Source: Ustilaginoidea virens
Lineage: Eukaryota > Ascomycota > Sordariomycetes > Hypocreales > Clavicipitaceae
Assembly: GCF_000687475.1 (NCBI RefSeq)
Contig: NC_057320.1
Location: 3,038,001 to 3,102,000, forward strand
Length of the DNA: 64,000 bases
Direction of reading: 5' to 3'
Shown: piece by piece, positions 22,752 through 34,458 of the stretch
Position numbering within the stretch: position 1 is the first letter of the stretch
Layout of the letters: each line of letters starts with the position of its first letter
Made by a program: the position numbers and the translations under genes
Notes under the pieces: model-generated
Told to the model about the DNA's origin: nothing
The model's input: only the letters and a program-made list of their open reading frames with translations
The model's database searches: none

Positions 22752-23206
22752 GGCGGGGACTGAATGTATAAGCCAGGCAGAAGCTTTTGACGGGCGCCGC
22801 GAAAGCCGAGTCTGGGATGAGGCCTTGGATAGGAAACGACATTTGTTTGCTCTTGTAGCAGGTAGGTACAGTACGTGTACTGTATGTAGGTACATACATG
22901 TACCTAACCTAAGCTACTCACTCCGTAGCTGGTTTGTAGTTGGACCCCCCCCCCCCCCAAACCCCCCCCAAACCCCCCGTCACGGCGACGTAGGGGCGAT
23001 TGACCCCCACCATCAGAGATATCCCGACGTCGGGCGAAGTCGAGGGCAAACTTTCAAATTGTCATCCTTCCTTTTCCACCGATTGCCAAGCCGTTGCCTT
23101 GGCGTCTGAGGCGTCATCCCTCGCCTGGTCATCCCCGAAAATCGAGGGCCAATCTAGGAGCTATGCAGCTGGGAATAAACGAGACCCGAAGCCTACAGTT
23201 ATAACC
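22752..23206. promoter_or_regulatory. Divergent promoter region of ATP11 and MMS19
   Basis: 455 bp. Near the ATP11 side there is a GTAC-rich inverted-repeat cluster (22861-22912), then CACTCCGTA, then a C-tract interrupted by AAA (about 22946-22978). No gene seen. Confidence 0.5.
22861..22912. repeat. GTAC-rich imperfect inverted repeats
   Basis: Overlapping words GGTACAGTACGTGTACTG and GGTACATACATGTACC form imperfect palindromes about 110-160 bp upstream of the ATP11 start. Related to the GGTACC clusters elsewhere in the window. Confidence 0.6.
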
Positions 23207-26200
23207 ATGGCTGATTTTAGGCAGCTCGCCGTCGAGTTTGTTCTCCAAGACGACAAGGCCGAGTCCGCTCGTATTGCGCTGCGGGCTGCAAAGGGTATGC
23301 TCGTTCTACGAACTGAAGGAAATTCTGTTCCTGTACTGATTAGAGAAATGGAATGCTCGCAGAAATCGAAACGGCAGCCACGAGTTCTAACCCTGTCGCT
23401 CGTTGGGTCGAGTCAGTGCAGCCATGGATGTCCGCGAATCAAGACAATGATGTGATGCAGGATGCTGGCGACACCCCAGATTGGACTTCCAGAGCCAAGT
23501 GTGAGTTGACATCGGACTCATCAGCCGCTGGCTCAGAAAGCTGACTCTGAACAGCATTGGAATTCTTATCCCAAACTCTGTTCTACCTCAATCTCGAGAC
23601 ACTGAAACCCAGTCAAGGTACGACGCTTTGAGGAGCCGAAAACCAACCATGTTCTCTTTCCTTACATGAATCTAGTCAATCTACTGGTTGCTTTCTTCGG
23701 CTCCATGTTTGATGTCGATCACAAAGCCGGGATTCTAGCCTCCGCGAATGCGCTCTCGCGAATCATTGCCATGAAGTCATTCGACCCCAAGAGCGGACAT
23801 GGCATCATTGAGAAGATAAGCAAGTTGAATGACGACTTCCCAAGGCAACTGCCGCAGTCGCGGCTCGCGGTGTACGAGCTGATGAGGTCTCTCATCCAGA
23901 ACCCTGCCGTGGTAAAGGACCTGAGACTGCGTGACGGTGATGATGCACCGTTCATGAAAGGCCTTGTGCGTCTTTGCGGAAGCGAACGGGATCCCGACTG
24001 TCTGATGGTGTGGTTCGACATTCTTCGCATATTCTTATCGGGGTATTCGCCGTCTGCGGAAACGCTTGAAGAAGTTTATGGCGCTTTCAAGGCATACTTT
24101 CCTATTACGCTGCCGCGCACTGCCCAAAGCGGCGTTACTCCCGAAGAGCTCAAGCTCCAGCTTCGGAAATGCTTCTCATCGACCCACGCTCTGGCCTCGC
24201 TTACTCTTCCTTTTCTCATTGGCAAACTTGACCAAGGTGATGGAGTCACTGTCAACGTCAAGGTTAGTTTTTCTCTCCACCGCACCGGTCTGGTATCGCG
24301 CGCTTACGAGGGTCCTCTAGGTCGATATTCTCCGAACAATCAAAGCTTGTCTGGAGGAATACCAACATTCCGTCGAGTCCATTGCGCCTTATACCAACAG
24401 GATCTGGACCAGTCTGAAGTATGAGGTTAGGAACGGCGAAATCGAAGACTCAATATGGGCTACTCTCGAAGTCCTTAAAACCCTTGCCACCCGGTTGACC
24501 GGAGACGACCTGCGAGACTACACCTTGACCGTTACCAGGGATTGTGTGGCCGACTTGGCGACTCCCATGTACACCACCTCGGCTGGTCGTCTACTTGTCG
24601 GCGTCCTCAGCGCCAGTTCAACCACCTTCGTGCTCATGGTCGCACCAGCAGTCACGCATGTTAAAGAAAATCTACGCCATCCTAAATCACCCACTCACAC
24701 CCTCAATCTTCTCAAGATTCTACGCATCATACTGGAAACTCGGCTTTTGCTTACCAATGAGGAAATGTCAGAGCCCGATACGGGTGATTTTGCTGCAGTT
24801 GACAGCATCTTCACCACGTTGTACGAGGATGTCTACAAAGCGCCTCTTGCGTCTGCTTCTAAGCCAGATGCGTTGGACGAAGACTTCAGACTGTCAGCAG
24901 AAGCAGTGCAAGGAGTTGGAGCTTTGATAGGTCAGAGAAAGATGAGATCCTTGTCTGCAGAAGCAGTATCCGGCCAACACCTCGGTCTGTTGATTTCCGG
25001 CTCGACCTGCTTCGAGATCTGCGAAGCAATGTTTGCCATTGCAACGCAATCTTGGCACGACGAAGCTCGTCGCAGTGGCTCAGATGACCTCGGAAATGAA
25101 GCAACCAAAGCACTGCAGCGCAGTATCCGGGCCTTTCCTCAAGGCTTCCACCCATTGGTAGTCAAAGGCATGTCAAGTCTACGCCACTCCATCGCAAATC
25201 TCGACCGACAATCGCTGGAGACAATCCAATCTCTTGGGCCTTTTCTCGCTTATGTAGGCTGTTCTGCAGTATCAGACAATGCTGCGGAGACCATGAAACG
25301 CTTTCTGGAGCTCGTGCATGCTTTCGCTGCCGAGCTCTTTGTCGCCATCGGCCACAAGACGAGCCCAAAGATCTGGTGTTTCCTAGTCGTGGGTATTCAC
25401 ACAGCTGCGCGGCACTTCAATGACGCTTGCTTAGAAAAGGATGCTGCAGCCGATCAGGGCGAGGGTGAGCCGTCACTTGCTGATATCGGCATCAAATACC
25501 CTGAAATTGCAGCACTCGGGAGTCCGGGTGAGGTCAGTTCGACAGCAATGCCGCCATCATTCGGCTCCATTGCAGAAGCTCGTAGCGATGCTCTCCTCAT
25601 TTGCTTTCACATTGCTGGATTGTTTTACAAACAAGCTACCCGAAAAGGCCCTGTCAGCAGTCAGCTTGTATTGAGCGACGATTTTACGGCATCCGAGCCG
25701 GAATATGAGCGCCAGTATCTCTACCTGTTATCGGAGTTGGCAGGTTTTGCTGTTCACGAGATGAATGAATCGCAACAAGCCCTCTTGGAGGTAGAAAAAC
25801 CCGCGCTGAACCTCTTCCGCGAGATGGAAGTTAACACTTCAGCGACATCGTGGCACTGGCTGACCAACAGTCCTTTGAATGTCCTGTCGTTGGGGATTCT
25901 GGGAGCCCTCAGACCCTCCAGAGTAGCCAAACTTGTATGCTTTTCTTTTTGCTTTCTTTTTTTTTTCCCGACTCACTTTTTTTCTTCCTTCTCCATGGGC
26001 CCCCTGCTAACCGTGGTGACAGTACGACATGGGCGTAGCGCAGCAAATCATTTTTGAAGACGCACCAACTGAGTCTGATTCAAGTCCGGCCAGAAGAGCC
26101 ATCCTGGCAGTTTTGGCAAATAAGTACAGCATCGAGACGCTGGACTCGGTGATGACTGACCTGGAGAGGAGTTTGGACGACGCTCTCCGCAATCTTCACA

Positions 26201-27012
26201 CCTCGGATTCGCCAACGCATAGCCTTGGACTCAGCCTGTCCTTGTTTGCACTGCTGGGGGGGCTGCTTAGAAGGCACAGCGGTAGCAGGGTGCAAAGGAT
26301 CCTACAGATACTGCAAACAGCCCCCAACAATGCGGCATTCGGATCCCGACTGGCAAGAGGACTGGAAACCATTGTTGCTCCTCAAAAACTGCTGACCAAG
26401 GAAAGCTTCGCAGTCGTGAGGCTCTTGTGGCTTCAAAGGGTGTATATCGGATTGATCAAGCCCATGCTGGAAGTCGCCGTCGGTAACGATTCCACAATCA
26501 CAGATGCTCCGATCAGGGCCAACTTCAGCATAGCCGTCCTCCTGATGATAAAACATGTGGGCTTTTCCGTCTGGGAAGAAGATGCGGCGAAAATCCTGCG
26601 CATTGCCATTGTCGTCGCCCAGAACCTTGGGACCGGGTTGTACGTCTTGGTAGCTTTGCAAGCCGTTAAGAGCATCCTTGTCGAGTCGTCCGACAAGGTG
26701 GAAGCCCACATTCCCGGCCTGATCAAGATTTGCACCAGTGTATTCACAGGGAGGACGGCTTCGTTTGATGGCCGTCCGGAGCGGCTGCCGACGGATGCTG
26801 CCGACGTTACCGACAGCTTGGAGGTGCAGGCTGGCTGCGGCAAGCTGGCTTTGGAAATCGTGGGTGGCTTGCCGCGAATGTTTGAACCGCGGCATCTGCT
26901 GGCGTACGAGCCTCAAGTTCAAAGGGACCTGTCAACAGCATGTGGCCATAAGGTGCGTGAGCTCAGAAGCACGGCGCGTTTGGCGCGCGGCGCATGGGCA
27001 GATGTGAAGTAG
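23207..27012 (+). CDS. MMS19: MMS19/Met18 cytosolic Fe-S assembly targeting protein
   Basis: Six exons: 23207-23294, 23363-23500, 23555-23617, 23676-24262, 24321-25934, 26023-27012. The joins are in phase and give 1159 residues, as expected for the family. The N-terminus MADFRQLAVEFVLQDDKAES followed by NPVARWVESVQPWM and the block LVAFFGSMFDVDHKAGILASA, with ALSRIIAMKSF and VYELMRSLIQNP, are diagnostic. The protein is almost wholly helical HEAT-type repeats, with a conserved C-terminal helical region (VLLMIKHVGFSVWEEDAAKIL). Mms19 with Ciao1/Cia2 hands Fe-S clusters to nuclear DNA-repair and replication enzymes such as XPD and polymerases. The first four introns are very short (54-68 nt); the fifth (25935-26022) has a T-rich tract. 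Confidence 0.93.
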
Positions 27013-27371
27013 AGAGTGTTGCTGAAGCTGAGCATGGGAGGAGTTGGCGGCATGGCATCATCTCGGAATTGCATGGATCCACGACTACACGACAGCAGGA
27101 AGCGCTTGTTGAAACCAACTTGAGAGAGATTTTTGTGCGAATAGCCCTCGACAGAGACATGGGACTGTCGCGTTACGCCTTCATGCCACCCTGAAACGAG
27201 CGAGACACGAGAGTGATTTTGAATACTCGGCTGGTTTTGAACCGCAAAACTCCTGGTATACACACACACTGGCCCTTTCTCTTTTTTTTTTTTTTTTTCG
27301 GTTATATATATTCACCCGAGGAATATGGTCAAAGCGTCGAGCTAACTGGACAACTTTCATGGTGTGCCAAA

Positions 27372-27404
<33 letters not shown>

Positions 27405-27501
27405 ATGCGCACGACGCTACGTAGACTGACAGCCTTATGACAGCGCGCCATTGGCTCGAATGTGTGACTCCCACTCTCAACTTGACATGTTCCCGCCACA
27501 C
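27013..27501. other. Convergent 3' region of MMS19 and SPC25
   Basis: Both genes end here. Contents are a T18 tract (about 27281-27298) and an A-tract of about 30 (27373-27402), in opposite orientation relative to the flanking genes. No gene seen. Confidence 0.6.
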
Positions 27502-28348
27502 TCAGTTCTTTCTTCGCTGGCCCTTCTTCTCGGCCGTCTCGGCTGCCGTCGACGTCGACGTCGCCTCGCCTCCGCCACTCACCCCCGACGCCAACACAGC
27601 GTCCAGAAGCTCCGGGTTCGCGCCAAGCATATCCTGCGCCACGCTTTTCACTTTGGCCGGGTCCTGCTTGCCAATGGCAGGTACAGCTGAGGCAAGGAAC
27701 TCCTGGAACGGCCTGGCAACAAAGCGGCCCGTTTCGTCGAACCAAGCCGCAAAGGATCCGGACGTCTCGATGGACTGAGGCTTGCCGGAAGCCCCCTCGA
27801 CGTCAATGGTGAGGTAGTACGTGGGGTCGTTTTTCTTGGTCCTGCTTCGTACTGTGACCTGCAAGCCGTTTCCGCCGTCAGCGATCCACAGAAACAACAA
27901 ACAAAGGGCGCAGGCCCCCTCCCCCCCCACAAGGAACCAGCGACTTACTTTTTCCCCCGTCGGTGCTGCGCCTTGGTACACGGTTCCCCTTTCCACGCGC
28001 AACATCCAAAAGGTGAGGAATCCATTGACCAAGGCGTAGAGGGCTACCGCCGCGGCGGTGTAGTACTTGGTGCTGTCCCAGCCGAACTTGTAGTCCCATC
28101 CGAAGCAGGCTGCCGCAATGGCGAAAGCGCCGTAGCCAAGAGCCAGCCTCACGTCCATGAGGCGGTGGGACTGCTTGAATCGGAGCGAGTTGAGGTAGTT
28201 GGGGAGAGCATCGTCAGAAGTGTTCTTGAGGTCTGGGAGCCTTCCAAGGTTAGCCTTTTCAGCCCTGCGCCAGCGCGGGGGGGGGGGTTATGGTGGAAAC
28301 GGCCGACGCACCTGCGAGGTTGTAGAGACTGATCTTTTCGGTCGCCAT
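27502..28348 (-). CDS. SPC2: Signal peptidase complex subunit SPC25 (Spc2)
   Basis: Three exons, 28348-28312, 28232-27949 and 27858-27502, give 225 residues. The N-terminus MATEKISLYNLADLKNTSDD is followed by NYLNSLRFKQSHRLMDVRL, typical of SPC25. Two membrane segments follow, LALGYGAFAIAAACFGWDY (~41-60) and YYTAAAVALYALVNGFLTFW (~69-90). The cytosolic domain shows RTKKNDPTYYLTIDVEG and FAAWFDETGRFV. The C-terminal tail is Ala/Thr/Gly-rich and basic (EKKGQRRKN). SPC25 helps the ER signal peptidase complex engage the translocon. Intron 1 contains a G/C homopolymer. Divergent from EMC3, another ER-membrane biogenesis gene. Confidence 0.9.
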
Positions 28349-28771
28349 GCCTGCGGGTCAACGGCTGGAGACGATGCGGACTATATGCGGACTATATATG
28401 ATGACTGGAGAGAAGCTGGTGCTTTTTACAAACAGACGAGACGTGTCAGCCAGCAACTCCCAACTAAGTCACAGGTGTCCCTTCCAAGCTGGCTGGGCAC
28501 CTTGGTTGTGGGGCTGGAGAGGAGCACTCGGGGAGCCGGGAAGCTTGCCCAGGCCGGCAACGGCACAACGAAGCTCCGTCCAAGCTTCCCAAAGCCCAAC
28601 AACAACAGCTTCCCGAATTCCCAATTCCCTGGCCCTCTCGACTCCACGCCCCCCGTCAAATCGCCAGCAAACGAGCGGCACACCCTCCCCCCTCCCCCCC
28701 AGACACGACAAACCAAGTCTGTCTCGCAGCGACTTCCCCCGAGGGGCTCGAGTGCCTCCAACCCGCTCGTC
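28349..28771. promoter_or_regulatory. Divergent promoter of SPC25 and EMC3
   Basis: 423 bp between start codons of two ER-membrane biogenesis genes. It is CT/CA-rich on the EMC3 side (leader). No named motif recognised. Confidence 0.5.
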
Positions 28772-29831
28772 ATGGCGCAACTCCCCGCGCAGACCCTTCA
28801 CCGGGATCCCCAGCTGTTGTACGTTGCAGGCCAACAACAGCCCCCCCCTCTTCTCTGCGAAGGGCCTCTTCCACCATCGCCACCCGTACTGACAAGGCCC
28901 GGCAGCTACTGGATCCTGATACCCATCACCGTCGTCATGATTCTCACCGGCGTGCTCCGCCACTACGCCTCCGTTCTGATGGCCACGGCGCCGAAGAAGC
29001 TCGACGCCAAGAGCATGCGGGAGCAGCGTGCGCTTGCCCGCGGCGTCGCCCTGCGAACCAACCACCATGTCCTTTCGCAAAAGGCGTTTGAGAGCCGCCG
29101 CGACCATCTGAGCGCTGGGTACGAGTCGGGCGCTTTCCTCAAGGAGCCGGATCGCCAGGGCCAGCCGCCCGCCAATCCGCTCAGCGACCCCAGCCAGATG
29201 GAGGGCATGATGGGCATGATGAAGAACAACATGGCCATGATTATTCCCAACACGCTCATCATGAGCTGGATCAACGCCTTCTTCAGCGGTTACGTCATCA
29301 GTACGATTTTATTTTCTCCTCCCCACTACCCCCCCCCCCCCCCCCCCCGCCCCCGAGGCTGAAGCTTGCTTGCTTGTGTTTTGTTGTTGTCGAGACTGAC
29401 CGCAAGTTCCTCGTAGTGAAACTGCCTTTTCCCATCACCATCAAGTTCAAGAGCATGTTGCAGGCGGGAGTGCAGACCAAGGACATGGACCCTCGCTGGA
29501 TGTCCAGCATCAGCTGGTATTTCCTCTGCATCTTCGGCTTGCAGTTTGTCTATGTCTTCCTCCTCGGGAGCGATAACGGTATGTTCCTTTTTTCGAGACT
29601 CTCCCACTTCACATCGGCATGCACGAGCTAACCGTCCGCCCCCTTTTCTCAGCGGCGAGCCAAATGGCGCAGCAAATGGCCGCGCAGCAGATGCCCGTGA
29701 ACCCCATGGGTGGGCCGGGCCAGGACCCGGATAAGCAGTTCAAGGCTGAGGCGGAGAATCTGGCTGTCATAGAGCACTATTCGGTCCTGGACCATGTTGA
29801 GGATCGTCTTCTCGAGGGTATCAAGTCGTAG
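28772..29831 (+). CDS. EMC3: ER membrane protein complex subunit 3
   Basis: Four exons, 28772-28818, 28906-29300, 29417-29578 and 29653-29831, give 260 residues, the normal EMC3 length. The first join restores TLHRDPQLFYWILIPITVV, which fixes intron 1. The Oxa1/YidC-superfamily layout is visible: membrane segment ~18-36, then a cytosolic loop with Met-rich motif MEGMMGMMKNNMAMI, membrane segments IIPNTLIMSWINAFFSGYV (~120-138) and WYFLCIFGLQFVYVFLLG, with the conserved KLPFPITIKFKSMLQ between them. EMC3 is the insertase core that places tail-anchored and multi-pass proteins in the ER membrane. Intron 2 carries a C20-type tract (29330-29349). It converges on RPC8 with 144 bp between stops. Confidence 0.95.
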
Positions 29832-29975
29832 ATTCATCCCAAGTAGACTAAGGACTAAAAAAAAAAAATGGCAAAAAAAATGGAAGCAAGCTTTGTACAG
29901 GACAGGTACATATACCCTTGTTCACTCCAAGGCTTGATTTGCTCGATTTGCTGCATCACCTCCGAAAAAGACCCA

Positions 29976-30873
29976 TCAAGCTCCATCCCACCACAGACAC
30001 ACGCCCAGACCTTCGCGGGCCATACTGCCCTTCACCTTGTATGGCGTCTTGGCTGGAGCATCTTCAGCCTGCGTCGGTCCAGCAGGCGTCTGGTCGTGCC
30101 ACTCTTCGTCAATGACCTGAAAACGCACCATTTCATGGTTATCGTAGAAGAGTCGATCACCATCATCGCCATCGAGATTCCAAATCCACAGCTGTTCGCC
30201 ATGGTTGCTGTTACACTGCTTGTCAGCACGCATCCAAGCACCTTGAAAGGGTAACGAGTTAGAGGGACACCCAAGACTCACTATTCTGCCCCTTGTGGCA
30301 GCTCCTCGAAGGGTACGAAAATGTCGTCGAAAAAATCCGTTCTGAGATTGATACCTGCCGGTGTAGAGCTCCTGATGCGGCCCAACATGACTTCTCCCTT
30401 GAACGGTCGGAACACGACCATGCGGAATTCAACTGGACAGGGGTCAGGAGGTTCCATGCGTTGAGGAGATCGGAGATCGGCAATCGGAAATCGACAGCAG
30501 GCGCAGGCTTACCGTTGACATTGACAAGACCGGTGCCATGGCCTATCAGTCCCTCCGACGACCAAAGGACATCGTATAAGCATATGCAGAGCCCAATCTT
30601 CTGGATGACCTGAGAGAGCCCGGTGTCAGCAGCGGCGTGGCAGCCGTGGGAGACGAGGTTGTCTCGGGCCGTTACCTTGTTGGAATATTTGGCATTGATG
30701 TTGTCCTCGATGGCGACGATGCTGTGCTTGGAAAAGTCTTCCGGCGCGATCTGCACCAGGTCTGCAATCTTGGTCTTTTTTTTTTTTTTTTTTTACTCCG
30801 GCCGGTCGTTCATTAGTCGTCGTTTGTCGAGGCTGAGGCGCGGCCAGGAGAGCAACTTTACCAGGATGAACAT
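29976..30873 (-). CDS. RPC25: RNA polymerase III subunit RPC8 (Rpc25)
   Basis: Five exons: 30873-30862, 30774-30676, 30609-30513, 30432-30282 and 30207-29976, 196 residues. The joined N-terminus MFILTKIADLVQIAPEDFSK, followed by NINAKYSNKVIQKIGLCICL, is the Rpb7/Rpc25 tip domain. The OB/S1-type half follows: RMVVFRPFKGEVMLGRI, LRTDFFDDIFVPFEELP, HGEQLWIWNLD and MVRFQVIDEEWHDQTP, ending GSMAREGLGVCLWW. With Rpc17 it forms the Pol III stalk, needed for initiation. Exon 1 is only 12 nt. Its acceptor is preceded by 19 A rather than a pyrimidine tract, though a CTAAT branch-like word lies upstream; this join is the least certain, and the alternatives all hit stops. Confidence 0.9.
30776..30794. 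repeat. T19 tract (A19 on the coding strand) at the RPC25 intron 1 acceptor
   Basis: On the minus strand this reads A19 followed directly by the G of the AG acceptor, so the usual polypyrimidine run is replaced by poly-A. Confidence 0.8.
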
Positions 30874-31736
30874 TTCTTGTCCTTTTTTATCTCGGGCTAT
30901 CTGAGGCGCTGCTCCTGCAGCTCTTCATCTCCAAGTACTTGACGAAAGCACGGAAAATCGAAGCTTTATCCCCGGCCAGGATGAGGCTGATTCAGACATT
31001 GACGATGCACCTTTGTTAACCGTCGCAATCGCCAGGGTCTGCAATCGCAGGATCTTGCCTGCCGTCCAGCCAATCAAGGCGACGGAAAAGTTGGGATTCC
31101 CGACAGCGACGTTCCTGATTCTGCCGCCTGCCACAGCGGGACTCGGGAGCAACCCTGGCGCTTCACCGCCCTCCCTGCCTGCTTCTGCACTTGTCTCGCC
31201 GTCTCCAACCAACCAACTCCTCCTTGGTCTTCATTTTTGTCAACCCCCCCCCAAAAACCCCCGAACCCATCATCGTCATCTTCCAGCTGAGACAAAAAAC
31301 AAAGCTCGCCCCTACTTGACCTGGTCGGACACCAAAGATTCGACCAGCGAATCTCTCTGGCCCGCTTCTGGCGAGCTTGCCAGCGGTTAGCCTTCGTCGT
31401 GGCTCCTTTTTCACTTCCAAGGTTCTCAAGGTTCCTTCTTCGCTGGCGCCGTCGCACTCTATTTGCAGTTTCGTTACCTGCCGGAGAAGGGGCTGTGGCT
31501 TGAACATCCGTTTTGTTGGGCAAGTGTTGAATTAGCAGTTTTGCCTTTGTTGAGTCGAATCGAGTCGAGTCGATTTTGACACTCCTTGTTTCTTTCCCTC
31601 TGCTTCGAACCTCGTCACGAGAGCGTCGCGACGTCGATACTGCCGTTGCGCATATCAATACTCTGGCTGTCGAATCCTGCACAGGCAAGTGTTCTGTCAT
31701 AATCGCCGCAAGCTGCAGCGTCTGCAATCAGCAGTC
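30874..31736. promoter_or_regulatory. Divergent promoter of RPC25 and the NUFIP1-like gene
   Basis: 863 bp with start codons of both genes at its ends. Contains a C-run (31242-31250), and a repeated TCGAGTCGAG word near 31558-31571. No other gene seen. Confidence 0.5.
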
Positions 31737-33735
31737 ATGTCTGGGTATGGTTATGGCCCGCCGCCTCCGCCACCGTCGAGTTCCGGCTATTCGCATACGA
31801 GCGGTTCCTATTCCCATCAGGCATTGCCAAGAGGAGGTGGAGGTGCGCAGGGTTCTCGAGGCCGCGGTGGCCAGTATCCCCGCCCTCGAGGCGATTTTCA
31901 TGCCTCTCCTCCTCAAGCTCACTATGATTACGCCGGCCAGCCCTATCCGACACATCAGGCTTCCTACGGAGGTTCGCATCCCTCCGTGAGCGGCTACTCG
32001 CCTCATCCACCCCAATGGCCCCCTGAGCATGGTGGCCACGCGCCACATGGTGCGCACCCCCATGCCCCTGCCCCGTTGTCCAATTCAAATTATCATCCAA
32101 ACTACGCCCCTCAGCCCTACCCATCGACGGCTCAGCATGCTCAGCACGCTCAACCCCCATCATATGGCTCGATACTCCCTTATGGGCAGCCTTATGCTTC
32201 AACCCCACCGCATTGGCCTCCCCAAGGCCCTCCGCAGGCCTCGCATTACTCGGGAAGTCGTGTCCGAGGAGGAGGGGGTTATGGGGATCGCGGGGCGGGT
32301 AAGCCTCCCTATCCTGCCGTTCATGGCCGACATGGCTATGAGCATGAACAGTCATCGGCGGCTGCTGCACCATATGGCCAGCCATACCCTCATGATCCCC
32401 GTGCGCCCCAGTATCCCCCTTCGTCATTTCCGTATGCCGGGCCTCCGCTCCCACCACCGTCGACAGCACGACAGGAAAATCATCTTGGCCAGCACTCTCG
32501 TCGTGGACGTGGCGGAGGGCACAGGGAGACTGCGCGCGGTCGGGGTGGGCATCATGCCAGCAACCATCACCATGGCAAGAATCGCCACAACAAGACCAAC
32601 CATAATGATGACAAGACAAAAGCGGAGGCACCACCGGTTGGCAAGAAAAAGAAGCGCAAGGTGAACACTCTGGGTCTGACCCCAGGCCTGGACTCTGAAT
32701 CCGAAGATGACGAAGGCGAGGAGAAGGCTCTGACCGACTTGATTGGGACGGAAACCCTGCAGTGAGTAGGAGGATTCTCTGGGCACGCAGATACTTCTTG
32801 GGGATTTGATGCTGACAAACGAGCGCGGCAGGATCAGTGACGTCGCTGCTTTCTTGGCAGAGCGACGAAAAAACTATCCCACCAAAGCTCGGGTGGAGGC
32901 CAAGAAGGCCGTGCAGGTTGCCCAAAAAAGCCAAAACAAGACGGCCGAACTGGAAAAGCAAGCTGATAAGCTGAGAAAGCAACTTGCCAAGGTTGAATCC
33001 TCCATCAAGCGAAAGCGAGAGCAGGGGGATGAGGGAGACGAAATGAGAGACCCAGCCGAGAACTCGTCTGGTGATGAGAAGCCGGAAGTCATGTCTTCTC
33101 GCGTGCAGAATGCAGCACCGCCCCCGGCCCCGGCCACGGCCTCGGCCAAAAAGGCCGATGTTTCAAGGCATTGCAAGTACTACTCCACTGGCGGAACCTG
33201 CGGGAAGAAGGGCAAGTGCCGCTTCGTCCACGATCCTGAGGTTAGGGAAGCAGCGATCAAGGAACGCGAGGCCAACAACGGCCGCTTGACCATCCAGCAA
33301 CGTCTCATTCTCAATGACAAGGAGCAAGAGGACCTGGCGGTGCTGCAGTCCATCCAGTATCTTCGCCAAAAGGGTCTCATGATGGCTTGCACAGGCGGCG
33401 AAGCGGAAGAAGGACGGGGCAAAAAGGACAAGGGAGACGAAGAGGAGGAGCAAGCAGAAAAGACGAGCGCCGAGACAGGTGCGGAGCCAGCGCTCTCGCT
33501 CTCGCTCTCGCTCTCGACTTGCAAACCAAGTCTGCTCCCGGCCGCGCCTCCCTCTTTGCCCGCGCCCCCCTCGAAACGAAAGATGAGCAGGGCCAGTCGG
33601 AAGCCTCCACCGCAGTCGACCGATGCATCTGCCGAAAGTGCCGGTCAAGATGGGGCGAAGCCTCACGAGGGTTGGCTTTTGCAGCCATACAGCAGGGCTA
33701 ATGGCGACAAGTCCAAGATGGATGATTTGCCTTGA
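31737..33735 (+). CDS. NUFIP1/Rsa1-type CCCH zinc-finger protein (snoRNP assembly)
   Basis: Two exons, 31737-32761 and 32832-33735, join at Gln (CA|G) to give 642 residues. Residues 1-~290 are Pro/Tyr/Gly/His-rich low complexity (YGPPPPPPSSSGY, PHPPQWPPEHGGHAPHGAHP). A basic-to-acidic segment follows (KKKKRKVNTLGLTPGL, SESEDDEGEE). The intron-spanning ISDVAAFLAERRKNYPTKARV matches the conserved NUFIP1/Rsa1 peptide. A coiled coil is next (KAVQVAQKSQNKTAELEKQ). Near 455 there is one zinc finger of C-x8-C-x5-C-x3-H spacing (CKYYSTGGTCGKKGKCRFVH). NUFIP1/Rsa1 proteins are R2TP-linked assembly factors for box C/D snoRNPs in the nucleus. The C-terminus contains a CTCTCG-encoded Ser/Leu repeat. Function is by family inference. 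Confidence 0.85.
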
Positions 33736-34458
33736 TGCGAATGTGTGTACAAGACAAGAAAGAACGAAGACATGGTTTGGAATCGAGGAATACATGTTGT
33801 GCCATCTTGTCGGTCGTCCATGGATGGTTGCTCCAAGTTATCTGCTGTATTTATTCTCTGAATTTTACCTCCATTGTTTGTTTGCTTTTTTTTTTTTTTC
33901 TGTTGTGTTTTTGTTCTCTGAGTCGTCTTGTTTCATTCACCTTCGCTTCAAGCCGTCTACTCAAGAATCAGCAGCCCTCAGCTTCGTTGGCTTCCTCGGC
34001 CACTCCGCACAACATCTGACAGCTGTCTCTGGCGATGGCACAGTCCCAGCGTGTGTCGTGTTGCGCTTCGCACCATGGGTGGGCGTGTGAATCAAGATTC
34101 ACTTTGGTACTAATAACAAATCAATGCTCGTTTTCCATTCTCCGTTCTCCATTCTCCATTCTCCATTCTCCGTCCCTGACCCTTTGCCTAATAATGTTGA
34201 TGTTGACGCGCCGCTTGGGAGATGGGCAAATGACCCAGAGGAAATGCAAGAGGAGAGAAAAAAAAGACAAACTCCGTCGCTAAAGACTACCGCATCAGGT
34301 GTTTTGGCCAACATGTTGCGTAACAGTGTCCTGGAAAGGCCCTATGCTCACCCAATTTCGCCGCGCTTACCCCTACTCAGTGCATGGTTCTCTGTGGGAT
34401 ACAAAAACATGTCACAAAAAAAGGAAGAAGAAGAAGAAGAAAAGTCAAAGTCAGAGCA
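33736..34458. other. Convergent 3' region of NUFIP1-like gene and SPT2
   Basis: 723 bp without a credible gene. Holds a T-tract (about 33887-33899), a perfect palindrome gtgaatcaagattcac-like element (34088-34103, one-base centre variation) and a 7-bp attctcc tandem repeat (34135-34171). Near 34425-34443 is a GAA repeat. Confidence 0.5.
34135..34171. repeat. 7-bp tandem repeat attctcc
   Basis: About five copies of (c)attctcc with one variant (gttctcc). The reverse complement of the same unit, ggagaat, forms another short array at 52188-52214. Confidence 0.85.
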
